Positions 34,802 through 43,267 of a DNA stretch of 64,000 bases are shown here, piece after piece. The position numbers were made by a program, and so were the translations under genes. The DNA is from Arthrobacter sp. 9V (lineage in GTDB: Bacteria > Actinomycetota > Actinomycetes > Actinomycetales > Micrococcaceae). Under the pieces are notes generated by a model. It was given only the letters and a program-made list of their open reading frames with translations, ran no database searches and was not told where the DNA came from. The stretch's first letter is position 1; every line of letters starts with the position of its first letter. The DNA lies in NCBI RefSeq assembly GCF_902506065.1, contig NZ_LR732912.1, positions 1 to 64,000 of the forward strand, in the 5' to 3' direction.

Positions 34802-34832
34802 TTTGCAACCAGCGTTGCAAAATACGCAACGC
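34802..34832. promoter_or_regulatory. Overlapping IclR-type operators in the divergent promoter
   Basis: TTTGCAACCAGCGTTGCAAA (34802-34821) is a perfect 8+4+8 dyad. It overlaps GCGTTGC-AAAATAC-GCAACGC (34812-34832), a perfect 7+7+7 dyad sharing the central GCGTTGC. They lie between the kinase operon and the dehydratase operon. The position just upstream of the dehydratase start fits repression by the cluster IclR protein. Confidence 0.7.
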
Positions 34833-34856
34833 GGCATTGTGAAGGGAACCAAACGC

Positions 34857-36167
34857 GTGAACACTTCCGAAGCCATCTCGGCATCCGCCGTGGCGGGCCT
34901 CGCTGAGCGCCGACTCGACTGGCGCCACAAAGCTGTGCCCGCAACCGCGAACGGGGCCACCCACGCGGACTTCCTCGCCGCCGAACACACGCTGGCCGAC
35001 CTCCAAACACCGCTGCTCACCTTGGACGCCGGCGCGCTCCATGGCAACGCTGACCGTTTGGCTGAATGGTGCGCCCAGCACGGGGTACTTCTGGCTCCCC
35101 ACGGTAAGACCACCATGTCTCCCCAGCTCTGGACGGAGCAGCTCAACCGAGGAGCATGGGGCATCACCCTGGCGAACTTCGCACAGCTCCGCGTGGCCCG
35201 CGAGTTCGGAGTGCGGAACCTCCAACTGGCCAACAGCCTCACTGATCCGCACGCAATTCAATGGGTAGCCAGTCAGCCCGCGGACACCACCATCCTTTCC
35301 TGGATAGATTCCCTGGGAACCGTGGATGTCATCAATCGGGCGCTCGCCGGCAGCGATTCCGTGCTGGACGTGCTGGTGGAACTCGGCGCCCACGGAGGCC
35401 GGACCGGCGCCCGCTCTGTGGACGCGGCCCTGGAGATTGCCCAGGCCATTTCGGAATCGCCCAACCTGCGGCTGGTAGGCGTCAGCGGTTATGAAGGCTC
35501 GCTCGCGCACACAGCCGACGACGCCGGGCTAGCCGCCGTTCGCGGTTACCTCGCCGCAATGCGGCTGCTTCATGAGGAACTGCTCGCCGCAGGGTTGTAC
35601 GGCGCCAGCAAAGTGATCATCACGGCCGGTGGCAGCGCGTACTTCGATGACGTGGTCACTGTCCTTTCGCCCGCCATCAGCACCGGTGCCGAATTTGGTG
35701 AACCCGCGGTGGACCTCATGATCCGCAGCGGCGCCTACATCATCCACGACGACGGTTTCTACCGCGGAATCTCGCCGTTCTCCCGCGAAGGCGATCAGCC
35801 CTTTACCGCCGGAATGTACGGCTGGGCACGCGTCGTTTCCCAAACTGAACCCGGCCTGGCCATCCTCGACGCCGGCAAACGCGACCTCCCGTTTGACGAA
35901 GGTTTGCCCGAGCCGCAGCTCATCGGCCCGAGCCTGGGTGGCCCCATGGAACCGCTGATTGGCGCCGAAATCACCTCGGTCAACGATCAACACAGCTTCA
36001 TGACCTACGACGCAAACACCACCACGGTGAACCCCGGCGACGTCATCCGGCTTGGCCTGTCCCACCCCTGCACGGCATTCGACAAATGGACCGTCATCCC
36101 GGTTCTGGCGGACAGCGCGCCGGGCAGTGACCAGACCGTCGTCAACCTCATCCACACCTTCTTCTAG
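34857..36167 (+). CDS. DSD1-like PLP dehydratase/deaminase, probable D-glucosaminate dehydratase
   Basis: 436 residues from the GTG at 34857 (AAGGGA upstream). An alanine-racemase-type barrel carries the PLP lysine in LAPHGKTTM (about Lys84). A C-terminal D-serine-dehydratase-like domain supplies His and Cys zinc ligands in GLSHPCTAFDKW. Known relatives are D-threonine aldolase, D-serine dehydratase and related D-amino-acid lyases. With KDG kinase and KDPG aldolase beside it, dehydration of a 2-amino-2-deoxy-aldonate such as D-glucosaminate to KDG plus ammonia is the best fit; a D-amino-acid role is the alternative. Confidence 0.82.
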   Translation: MNTSEAISASAVAGLAERRLDWRHKAVPATANGATHADFLAAEHTLADLQTPLLTLDAGALHGNADRLAEWCAQHGVLLAPHGKTTMSPQLWTEQLNRGAWGITLANFAQLRVAREFGVRNLQLANSLTDPHAIQWVASQPADTTILSWIDSLGTVDVINRALAGSDSVLDVLVELGAHGGRTGARSVDAALEIAQAISESPNLRLVGVSGYEGSLAHTADDAGLAAVRGYLAAMRLLHEELLAAGLYGASKVIITAGGSAYFDDVVTVLSPAISTGAEFGEPAVDLMIRSGAYIIHDDGFYRGISPFSREGDQPFTAGMYGWARVVSQTEPGLAILDAGKRDLPFDEGLPEPQLIGPSLGGPMEPLIGAEITSVNDQHSFMTYDANTTTVNPGDVIRLGLSHPCTAFDKWTVIPVLADSAPGSDQTVVNLIHTFF

Positions 36168-36175
36168 GACCAGCC

Positions 36176-37831
36176 ATGAAGACCCTCATCAGCAATGCCA
36201 CCTTGGTGGATGGAACCGGAGCGGGCCGCCGCCGTGCGGACGTCCTGTTGGACGGTGCGGTGATTGCCGTCGTCGCCGACGCCGGTACCCTCACCGCTGG
36301 TTCTGCTGCGGCGGAAACCGGTGCGGACCGGGTCATTGACGCCACAGACCTGGTCCTGAGTCCCGGCTTCATCGACATGCACGCACACTCTGACCTGCAG
36401 CTCCTCATTAATAGGGACCACTACGCCAAGCTCAGCCAAGGCGTCACCACGGAACTGCTGGGCCAGGACGGCCTGTCCTACGCCCCCGTTGATGATGCCA
36501 CCTTGGCGGGTGTCCGCGAGAAAATTGCCGGTTGGAATGACAACCCGGCCGATTTTGACTGGAACTGGCGGACCGTGGGCGAGTACCTGGACAGGCTGGA
36601 CGCGGTTGAGGACGGAGGCCGCATCGCCACCAACGCCGCCTACCTTGTTCCCCAAGGAACCGTCAGGGCCATGGTGATGGGTTTCGCCGAGGGTGACCCC
36701 ACGCCCGGGCAACAGCAGCAGATGCAGGACATCATCCGCACGGCGATGGAGGAAGGTGCCGTGGGAATGTCCTCGGGCCTGACCTACACGCCGGGCATGT
36801 ACGCACAGACCGAGGAACTGGCGGGGCTCTGCCGGACCGTGGGCGAACTCGGTGGTTTCTACGCACCGCACCATCGCTCCTACGGCAAAGGCGCATTAGG
36901 TGCCTACGCGGAGATGATCGGGCTGAGCCGCGAGACCGGCTGCGCGCTCCACTTGTCCCACGCCACCATGAACTTCGCAGAAAACAAGGGCCGCGCCGGG
37001 GAACTCCTCGAGTTGATCGACGAAGCCTTGGATCAGGGTGTGGACATCACGTTGGACACCTACCCCTACCTCCCAGGGGCCACCACCCTGAGCGCCATTC
37101 TCCCGAGTTGGGCATCCTCCGGCGGAACCGAGGCTACACTGGCGCGGCTGGCAGATCCGGCTGACCGGGCACGTATCCGCGAATCCGTGGAGATCTACGG
37201 CTCCGACGGTTGCCACGGCGTAGTTGCAGAGTGGGACACCTTGGAAATCAGCGGAGTGCAGAACCCTGCGCTCGCAGGGTACGTGGGCAAAACCATCCGG
37301 GACATCGCTTCTGCGAGTAACCAGGAGCCGTTCGACGTCTTCGCGCAGATCCTCACCGAAGACCGTCTTGGAACCGGCATCCTCCAGCACGTGGGACACG
37401 AGGAAAACGTCCAGGCAATCATGAAGCACCGCACCCACACCGGCGGCAGCGACGGACTCCTGGTCGGTGCCAAACCGCACCCCCGCGCCTGGGGCACGTT
37501 CCCGCGCTACCTCGGCCACTACTCACGGGACCTCGGACTCTTGACCCTTGAGGAAATGGTCCATCACCTCAGTGGCCGTCCTGCCGCGCGACTCAAGCTC
37601 CACAACAGGGGACTTGTCCGCGAAGGGTTCGCCGCCGACGTCGTACTTTTCGATCCGGAAACCGTCCGTGACCAAGCCACTTTTGAGAACCCCCGCCAGG
37701 CCGCCAGCGGCATCCAGTACGTCTTCGTCAACGGCACGGCAGCGATCGACGGCGGTCGGCCAACCGGTGCCCGAGCCGGCCGTGCCCTGCGTCGCAGCAA
37801 CGACGGACTCACCAAAGAAGGACAACAATGA
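36176..37831 (+). CDS. N-acyl-D-amino-acid deacylase-type amidohydrolase
   Basis: 551 residues, a metal-dependent amidohydrolase with the HxH site His69/His71 (GFIDMHAHSDL) and later histidines (APHHRSYGKG, LHLSHATM). D-aminoacylases usually have a metal-binding Cys in a GNCG motif after the conserved GVTT; here the segment reads GVTTELLGQDGLSYAP with no Cys. The gene starts 8 bases after the dehydratase and overlaps the aldolase gene by 4 bases. It probably removes the N-acyl group from an acylated amino-sugar acid before dehydration; D-amino-acid derivatives are the alternative. Confidence 0.85.
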   Translation: MKTLISNATLVDGTGAGRRRADVLLDGAVIAVVADAGTLTAGSAAAETGADRVIDATDLVLSPGFIDMHAHSDLQLLINRDHYAKLSQGVTTELLGQDGLSYAPVDDATLAGVREKIAGWNDNPADFDWNWRTVGEYLDRLDAVEDGGRIATNAAYLVPQGTVRAMVMGFAEGDPTPGQQQQMQDIIRTAMEEGAVGMSSGLTYTPGMYAQTEELAGLCRTVGELGGFYAPHHRSYGKGALGAYAEMIGLSRETGCALHLSHATMNFAENKGRAGELLELIDEALDQGVDITLDTYPYLPGATTLSAILPSWASSGGTEATLARLADPADRARIRESVEIYGSDGCHGVVAEWDTLEISGVQNPALAGYVGKTIRDIASASNQEPFDVFAQILTEDRLGTGILQHVGHEENVQAIMKHRTHTGGSDGLLVGAKPHPRAWGTFPRYLGHYSRDLGLLTLEEMVHHLSGRPAARLKLHNRGLVREGFAADVVLFDPETVRDQATFENPRQAASGIQYVFVNGTAAIDGGRPTGARAGRALRRSNDGLTKEGQQ

Positions 37832-38463
37832 CCCCCGAACAGTTCCTCCAGCAGCTTGAAGCCGACCGCACGCTTGCAGTGGTCCGCGCCCCGTCCATCA
37901 CGGACGCCGCGGACCTCTGCCGGGCATTGGCCGACGGCGGCATCCGCAGTGTTGAACTGACGTTCACCACCCCGGACGTGCTCAAGCATGTTCAGCGCGC
38001 CGCTGACACGGCAGCCGAACATGGTGCCGCCGTCGGAATCGGCACCGTGATGACCGCCGACCAAGCCCGGGCAGCGATCGACGCCGGCGCGCAATTCCTG
38101 GTAACGCCCGGCCTCAGGCCCGAGGTGGCCGCCGTCGCTGCGGCCGCCGGGATCCCGTTCAGCCTCGGAGCCATGACCCCAACCGAGGTGGCACAAGCGC
38201 TCGACCTGGGCTCGGCCGCCGTCAAGATTTTCCCCGCCCGGCAGCTCGGCCCGGCGTATTTGAAGGACTTGCAAGGCCCCTACCCGGGGATCCGCTTGCT
38301 GCCTTCGGGAGGCATCGACGCCTCCAACGCCAAGAGCTACCTCGACGCCGGTGCTGCCGCAGTCTGCTGCGGCACCAGCGTAGTCCCGCCCGCAGCAGTC
38401 GCCGCAGGTGACTGGGCAGACATCGCGGCACGTGCCGCAGCCTTCACCGGCACCCTCAAGTAG
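37828..38463 (+). CDS. eda: KDPG aldolase
   Basis: 211 residues, the normal class I KDPG/KHG aldolase length. It shows VVRAPSI, the glutamate in VELTFTTP, GIGTVMTADQA, TPGL and the Schiff-base lysine in AAVKIFPA. It splits 2-keto-3-deoxy-6-phosphogluconate to pyruvate and glyceraldehyde 3-phosphate. ATGA overlap with the deacylase gene shows coupling; the transporter gene follows 23 bases later. Confidence 0.92.
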   Translation: MTPEQFLQQLEADRTLAVVRAPSITDAADLCRALADGGIRSVELTFTTPDVLKHVQRAADTAAEHGAAVGIGTVMTADQARAAIDAGAQFLVTPGLRPEVAAVAAAAGIPFSLGAMTPTEVAQALDLGSAAVKIFPARQLGPAYLKDLQGPYPGIRLLPSGGIDASNAKSYLDAGAAAVCCGTSVVPPAAVAAGDWADIAARAAAFTGTLK

Positions 38464-38486
38464 GACTCACCCAGAAAGAAACGTCC

Positions 38487-39878
38487 ATGAATGAATTTCT
38501 TGAATGGCTGCGGCACGATACCGCCGGCCTGCTCCTCCTGGCAGGCGCCGGCATAGCCCTTCTGCTCTTCCTGATCATTAAGGTCAAGCTCGAACCGTTC
38601 ATTGCCTTGGTGGGAACCGGTGTGATCGTGGCACTGGTAGGCGGGATCTCCGTGGAGGCCTTGGTGGGCTCAGCCACCAAGAGCAGCGACGCCCTGATTG
38701 AAAAGGGCTTTGCCGGCATCCTCGGCCACATTACGGTGATCATCGGCCTCGGCACGGTCCTCGGTGCCATCCTTGAACGATCCGGCGGTGCTGAGGTGCT
38801 GCTCGGAAGGCTGGTGAAGATCTTCGGCGAAAAGGGCACCCCGCTTGCCATGGGCATCACCGGCTTCGTCCTGGGTATTCCGGTGTTCTTCGACATCGGC
38901 ATCTTCGTCCTTGCGCCCTTGGTCTATGTTGCCGCGATCCGTGGCGGCAAGTCGCTTGCACTGTACGCGCTGCCGTTGCTGGCCGGCCTCTCCGTGACGC
39001 ACGCATTCCTGCCTCCGCACCCGGGACCCGTCGCTGCCGCCGGACTGTTCCACGTGGACCTTGGCTGGATCATCCTCATGGGTCTCATCTGCGGCATCCC
39101 CGCATGGTTCGCTTCCGGTATTTTGTGGGGCACCTGGATTGGCAAGCGAGTGATGGTTTCAGTCCCGGAGGACAGGATCGTTCCTGAATCCGATACTGCC
39201 AAGGGCAAGGAACCCTCCATTGGGCTGGTCCTCTTGGCTATCGGGCTGCCCATGATCCTCATCCTCGGCGGCACCTTCGGCAACATCTTCGCCCCCGCGG
39301 GTACCTTCCGCGACATCCTCCAGTTCTTCGGCAACCCGGCCATCGCACTGACAGTCGCCGTACTCCTGGCCATGTGGCTCCTGGGAATCCGCCGCGGAAT
39401 GACCTCCGCCGAACTCAGCGAAATCACCGGTTCCTCCTTGCGCCCTGTGGGCATGATCCTGCTGGTTGTTGGTGCAGGCGCGTTCTTCGGTGCGGTGCTC
39501 TCGGCCACCGGTGTTGGCAAGGCCGTAGCGGATTCACTGGCCCAGGCCGGCCTTCCGATCATCCTGTCCGCGTTCGTGATCAGCGCGGGCATGCGCATCG
39601 CCCAGGGCTCGGCCACCGTAGCGATCGTGACCACCGGAGGTATCCTGGCACCCAGCCTTGCCTCCGGGTACTCACAGCCTCAGCTCGCGTTGATCGTAGT
39701 GGCCATTTCTTCCGGCTCCATCATCGCCAGCCACGTCAACGACGGCGGATTCTGGATCATCTCCAAGTACTTCAATATGTCAGTCAAGGACACCCTGAAG
39801 ACCTGGACCGTCCTGGAAACCGTGCTGTCCATTGTGGGCTTCGGGATGGCAGCTTTGTTGTACACGTTCGTGAGGTGA
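38487..39878 (+). CDS. GntP family sugar-acid:H+ symporter
   Basis: 463 residues, about 12-14 helices, with the family patterns GHITVIIGLGTVLGAILE, GIPVFFDIGIFVLAPL and HPGPVAAAGLF. GntP proteins import gluconate and related aldonic or 2-keto sugar acids with protons. As the last gene of the operon it supplies the substrate for the deacylase-dehydratase-kinase-aldolase route. A strong terminator follows. Confidence 0.92.
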   Translation: MNEFLEWLRHDTAGLLLLAGAGIALLLFLIIKVKLEPFIALVGTGVIVALVGGISVEALVGSATKSSDALIEKGFAGILGHITVIIGLGTVLGAILERSGGAEVLLGRLVKIFGEKGTPLAMGITGFVLGIPVFFDIGIFVLAPLVYVAAIRGGKSLALYALPLLAGLSVTHAFLPPHPGPVAAAGLFHVDLGWIILMGLICGIPAWFASGILWGTWIGKRVMVSVPEDRIVPESDTAKGKEPSIGLVLLAIGLPMILILGGTFGNIFAPAGTFRDILQFFGNPAIALTVAVLLAMWLLGIRRGMTSAELSEITGSSLRPVGMILLVVGAGAFFGAVLSATGVGKAVADSLAQAGLPIILSAFVISAGMRIAQGSATVAIVTTGGILAPSLASGYSQPQLALIVVAISSGSIIASHVNDGGFWIISKYFNMSVKDTLKTWTVLETVLSIVGFGMAALLYTFVR

Positions 39879-39970
39879 CCTTCCGCTAGGTGACCTTCGG
39901 GCACCCAAACCGGGTTCCGGCGTCGTGCTCTTCTGTGAGCCGTACCGCCACCACCCACTATGAATTGACG

Positions 39971-40010
39971 ACGGCCCCGACACGCCTGATAAAGGGTGTG
40001 CCGGGGCCGT
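39971..40010 (+). terminator. Terminator of the dehydratase-gntP operon
   Basis: ACGGCCCCGACACGCC (39971-39986) pairs with GGTGTGCCGGGGCCGT (to 40010) with one mismatch and one wobble, followed by TGTGTTGT. It lies about 90 bases after the gntP stop. Confidence 0.7.
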
Positions 40011-40087
40011 TGTGTTGTCAAAGAAGGTGGTGGCGGAACGCGGTTCGCAGGCCCGCACAGGCGAGGTTGAGTCGCTTAAACAAAAGA

Positions 40088-40126
40088 GCTCCGGAGTGCG
40101 TTATTGGGGGATACGCACTCCGGAGC
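40088..40126. terminator. 14-bp hairpin within the 339-base gap before usp
   Basis: GCTCCGGAGTGCGT (40088-40101) and ACGCACTCCGGAGC (40113-40126) form a perfect stem with an 11-base loop; each arm also contains the palindrome CTCCGGAG. It probably terminates the minus-strand usp transcript. The rest of 39879-40217 shows only the gntP terminator and no coding potential. Confidence 0.6.
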
Positions 40127-40217
40127 GGCCTTTGAGCAGGGGCTCTCGCCGTCCTGCACTCATTACTCTACGTGCCGGGCGACGCCTTCGCCACCACCTC
40201 GAATAAGTACTTTCGCT

Positions 40218-40781
40218 TTAGTTTTTATGGGCCGCCTCGTGCCTCTTCTTTTGGGGCACAATCAGCACCGGACGCCGTTGATGATGGCTCAACCAGGCCG
40301 CCACCGAGCCGTTCAGGGCTTCGGAAATCCGGTGGCCCAAGCCGGGCTCCGGAGATCCCACGATGATCATTGAGGCATGGATGTCCGAGGCCAAACGGCC
40401 CAAGGCCCTCGCGGGATCGCCGGCGAGCAAACGCAACGTCCAATCCGCCGAACCCCCATCCATTGCTTCCGCAATAGCCTGCCCCAGATCATCCCGGACA
40501 GCCGCCACATCCTTGTCATCCTTTTCGGGGTGCAGTGACATCCGGTGCGTTTCGCGCGAAGGATCCCACTCCACGAGGTAACTGGCCTCGTCCACATAAG
40601 CACAAACCAGCGGCACGCCGAGTTGCTCGGCCAAGGTCCTGGCAGTTTGCAGGACCTCCACGTGCTGGTCCGGCAGCACGCCCACAACCAAGGGAATCCG
40701 CCCGCTGAAACTTTCTGCAGCCATACCCCTATTGTTGCTCTGCGGCGTGTCCAAGAACAGCGTGTTTGGCGCATCAGTCAT
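40218..40781 (-). CDS. Universal stress protein (UspA) family
   Basis: 187 residues with a roughly 25-residue polar leader and one Usp domain: VVGVLPDQHVEVLQTARTLAE at the start and the ATP-loop pattern VGSPEPGLGHRISEALNGSVAAWL near the end. The ATG at 40781 has GGAGGTG 7 bases upstream. The nucleotide loop is G-x2-G-x9-G-S, compatible with ATP-binding Usp proteins. Stress role is inferred from family only. Confidence 0.87.
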   Translation of the reverse strand: MTDAPNTLFLDTPQSNNRGMAAESFSGRIPLVVGVLPDQHVEVLQTARTLAEQLGVPLVCAYVDEASYLVEWDPSRETHRMSLHPEKDDKDVAAVRDDLGQAIAEAMDGGSADWTLRLLAGDPARALGRLASDIHASMIIVGSPEPGLGHRISEALNGSVAAWLSHHQRRPVLIVPQKKRHEAAHKN

Positions 40782-40880
40782 GGAGCGGCACCTCCATCAA
40801 GGATCAGGCGGGCGGGGCCGTGGACCCTTGTAGAGACACCCGCCCCGGCCTACCGTTAACCCGAAGAAAGGTGGTCCGTG

Positions 40881-41081
40881 ATGGAAATCTTCATGTGGTG
40901 GCTCGATCTGCACCTGGACAGCAAAGAGTGGCTGCGCGAAAACCTGCGGGCCGATGAACTACCGCTCCAGGTAGTGCAGCATATTGCCGAAGCGGGCGGA
41001 CCCCATCCGGACAAGGTCAGTGGTGTGCTGACCGTGGCGGATTGGGACTTCATAGAAACACAGTCGGAGTTTGTGGACTGA
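40881..41081 (+). CDS. Small acidic protein of unknown function
   Basis: 66 residues from the ATG at 40881 with AAAGGTGG upstream. The protein is Trp-rich near the N-terminus (FMWWLDLHLD) and has a helical middle (EWLRENLRADELPLQVVQHIAEAGG). No family recognised. It lies divergent from usp and convergent with the next gene, whose stop is 7 bases away. The strong ribosome-binding site and typical codon use favour a real gene. Confidence 0.65.
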   Translation: MEIFMWWLDLHLDSKEWLRENLRADELPLQVVQHIAEAGGPHPDKVSGVLTVADWDFIETQSEFVD

Positions 41082-41088
41082 TCGCGCT

Positions 41089-41442
41089 CTATGCGCAGCC
41101 GGCGGCCGGGCGGGCCGCTGCAACGATGACCTGGGCAGCGGTGTCCGGGGCAAGCGAGGGGCTCTCTTGCGCCGCGGTTGGGATCCGTGCGGGCTCAGCA
41201 GTCCGGAGCTTGGACCTCATCCGCAGAAGCGCCACGGCTGAGATCAGGAACCAGGCTACGTTGGTGACCACCGAAGGCCACGCTCCATGAAGCGTGCCAT
41301 TGATGATGAAGGCGCAAGAGCCAAAAAGATTCACGGTCTGAAAAGTGGTGCCGGCCTGCAACCATCCCATGGACACCGCCATGTAGCCGCCGAGCATTGC
41401 TACTGCGCCGGCCCAACCGGCCATTTCGAACAGCAGTTCCAT
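41089..41442 (-). CDS. CBU_0592-like small membrane protein
   Basis: 117 residues: three helices (about 5-25, 32-50 and 56-75) with the pattern AGWAGAVAMLGGYM and NLFGSCAFIINGTLHGAWPSV resembling CBU_0592-type domains, then a polar Ala/Pro-rich tail. The ATG at 41442 has AAAGGA 5 bases upstream; the longer frame to 41559 is unsupported. It is divergent from the LysR gene, which could regulate it. Function unknown. Confidence 0.78.
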   Translation of the reverse strand: MELLFEMAGWAGAVAMLGGYMAVSMGWLQAGTTFQTVNLFGSCAFIINGTLHGAWPSVVTNVAWFLISAVALLRMRSKLRTAEPARIPTAAQESPSLAPDTAAQVIVAAARPAAGCA

Positions 41443-41625
41443 GGGAGTCCTTTCAGGTTTTTGGGCATCCGGATGAAGCCGACGGGCGGCCGGAGGTCCG
41501 GGATGGGGGGCTTGATTCGGGGGTCGATGCTGCGTGACTGAATCGTGCTTGTGAGTCAATATTGAGGGACTTACCCCTTTAGTTCAATTGCATTATTCTG
41601 AATCCCATGTTTAGGAGCGCTTAAC

Positions 41626-42549
41626 ATGGAAATGGACCCGCGCCGGCTGCTGGTTCTGCTCGCCGTGGCCCGTACCGGCGGCGTACTTGCAGCCGCCGAT
41701 GAACTGCGGATTACACCCTCCGCGGTGTCGCAACAACTCAGCAAACTCGAGAACGAAGCTGGCCAGGCCTTACTCTTCCGGACCCCCAAGGGCTCAGTGC
41801 TCACACCCGCTGGACTGGCTATGGCGGAGGCAGGGGAAGAGATAGAAAGAGCGCTCAACGTTGCCCGCGCCCGTATGCAAAGCGAAGTCAACATCGCGGG
41901 AGTGGTCCGGGTAGGCGGCTTCACCAGCTTCATGCGCACAGTGGTGATTCCGCGTCTTCCCGAATGGCGCAGTCAGTACCCTCAACTGCAGATCCAGATC
42001 GTTGAGGACAGTTTCCCCGCGCTGATGCGGCTGCTCCGTCAACGTCAACTCGATGCCGTAGTGATTGAACAGGACTCGACGGCGGCAGAGCAGCGTCCCA
42101 TGGCCGCCGGAATGGTGGAGGAACCCTTGCTGGACGAGCCATGGAAACTTGTGGTGCCTGCAGGAAGCCTGCTCGGTACAGACAACATCGACCTCAGCCG
42201 GCTGCCCTTGCCATGGCTGGGAGTGGAGCCGTCGGCAGCCAACACGGCAGTGCTGGGGCGCCTCCGCCACTCCACCGGAACCCGGATAGAGACCGTTCAC
42301 CAGTACCACGACACACTCACCGCGCTGGCACTGGTTGCTGCCGGGGAGGGGGTGGCCATTGTGCCTACCCTGGCGCTGACGGGCGTGGTCCACGACCAAG
42401 TGGACATCCTGGACGTTCCCGGTTTGGGAACCCGGCACATCGCGCTGCGCCGCTTCGACCGGCGAAAAGCGGCGAGCCTGCCCGTGGACACAGTGGCCCG
42501 ACTGCTCCGGGAATCGGCGGCTGCGTTCGATACCCGTTCAAGCGGCTGA
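41626..42549 (+). CDS. LysR family transcriptional regulator
   Basis: 307 residues. The N-terminal winged helix (LLAVARTGGVLAAADELRITPSAVSQQLSKLE) and a periplasmic-binding-like effector domain from about 90 are standard. TTAGGAGCG precedes the ATG at 41626. The divergent neighbour is the CBU_0592-like membrane gene; the intergenic region holds a TGACT/AGTCA dyad (41535-41558). Target and ligand unknown. Confidence 0.92.
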   Translation: MEMDPRRLLVLLAVARTGGVLAAADELRITPSAVSQQLSKLENEAGQALLFRTPKGSVLTPAGLAMAEAGEEIERALNVARARMQSEVNIAGVVRVGGFTSFMRTVVIPRLPEWRSQYPQLQIQIVEDSFPALMRLLRQRQLDAVVIEQDSTAAEQRPMAAGMVEEPLLDEPWKLVVPAGSLLGTDNIDLSRLPLPWLGVEPSAANTAVLGRLRHSTGTRIETVHQYHDTLTALALVAAGEGVAIVPTLALTGVVHDQVDILDVPGLGTRHIALRRFDRRKAASLPVDTVARLLRESAAAFDTRSSG

Positions 42550-42560
42550 AGCGGGCCTGC

Positions 42561-42622
42561 CCGGGGGCTTGGGTACCCGCCTGGTGGGGCCGCCGGGGGC
42601 TTGGGGTACCCGCCTGGTGGGG
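42561..42622. repeat. Two tandem 29-30 base repeats after the LysR gene
   Basis: The segment from CCGGGGGCTTGGG to CCTGGTGGGG occurs at 42561-42589 and again at 42593-42622 (one extra G). It lies in the 281-base gap before the lipoprotein gene. No gene seen; function unknown. Confidence 0.75.
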
Positions 42623-42830
42623 CAGCCGGTCCCATCGCGCGGCGGATGGTCTCGCCCGGTTCTCATAGCCATCGTTCAGCTCCGGCAGTGACGGGGTGAT
42701 CAATGGCGTCGACAATGCGCTTTACTCCGTCCAATGTGACGTCTTATATCCCTAGCGGTTCGAGCACGTAGATTTCGAGAAACACGGAGATGAGGGATGG
42801 GGTTCGCCCACACTAGGGAAGACTAGCCCC

Positions 42831-43232
42831 ATGACTCGACGCCTTCGCCTGCCTTTCGTCGCCCTTATCCTTGCAAGTACAGCCCTCTCACTGTCGGGTT
42901 GCGGCTACGAAGAAAAGGCCGCCTCCATCGAAGCAGCGCTAATCGAGGATGTTGAGCCCATCCCAGGTGTCATCACCGTAGATCCGCACGTCAACGCCAA
43001 TACCTCGGGGACGTTCATTACGCTGTCGGTCACGGCCGACAGCTACGACGAGGATGAAATCAAGCGTGTGGCCAGGGAAGCCCTTAAAGTGATTCTGAAC
43101 GATCCTCGAATCGGATACGGGTCGTTCTCAATGGGTGTCTTCAGCCCCGACAAAACGATCAACATCGGCCCCTCCGATGTGGGATGTCATGGAAAGGGAA
43201 CCACGGACAGCCTCCGGGGGTGCGTCCTGTAG
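42831..43232 (+). CDS. Small hypothetical lipoprotein
   Basis: 133 residues with a lipoprotein signal peptide and lipobox LSGC (about Cys24). The mature part resembles a compact alpha/beta domain (ITLSVTADSYDEDEIKRVAREALKV), with two cysteines near the C-terminus (GCHGKG and GCVL). I do not recognise the family. Monocistronic; it converges with the diguanylate cyclase gene. Confidence 0.75.
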   Translation: MTRRLRLPFVALILASTALSLSGCGYEEKAASIEAALIEDVEPIPGVITVDPHVNANTSGTFITLSVTADSYDEDEIKRVAREALKVILNDPRIGYGSFSMGVFSPDKTINIGPSDVGCHGKGTTDSLRGCVL

Positions 43233-43267
43233 CTGGCCCGACCAACGCTGACTTCGTATGTCCGTGT

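Noticed and set aside
34857-37831. Interpreting the dehydratase/deacylase pair as a simple D-amino-acid pathway
   Set aside because: Possible, but it leaves the KDPG aldolase, PfkB kinase and GntP symporter unexplained; kept as the alternative.
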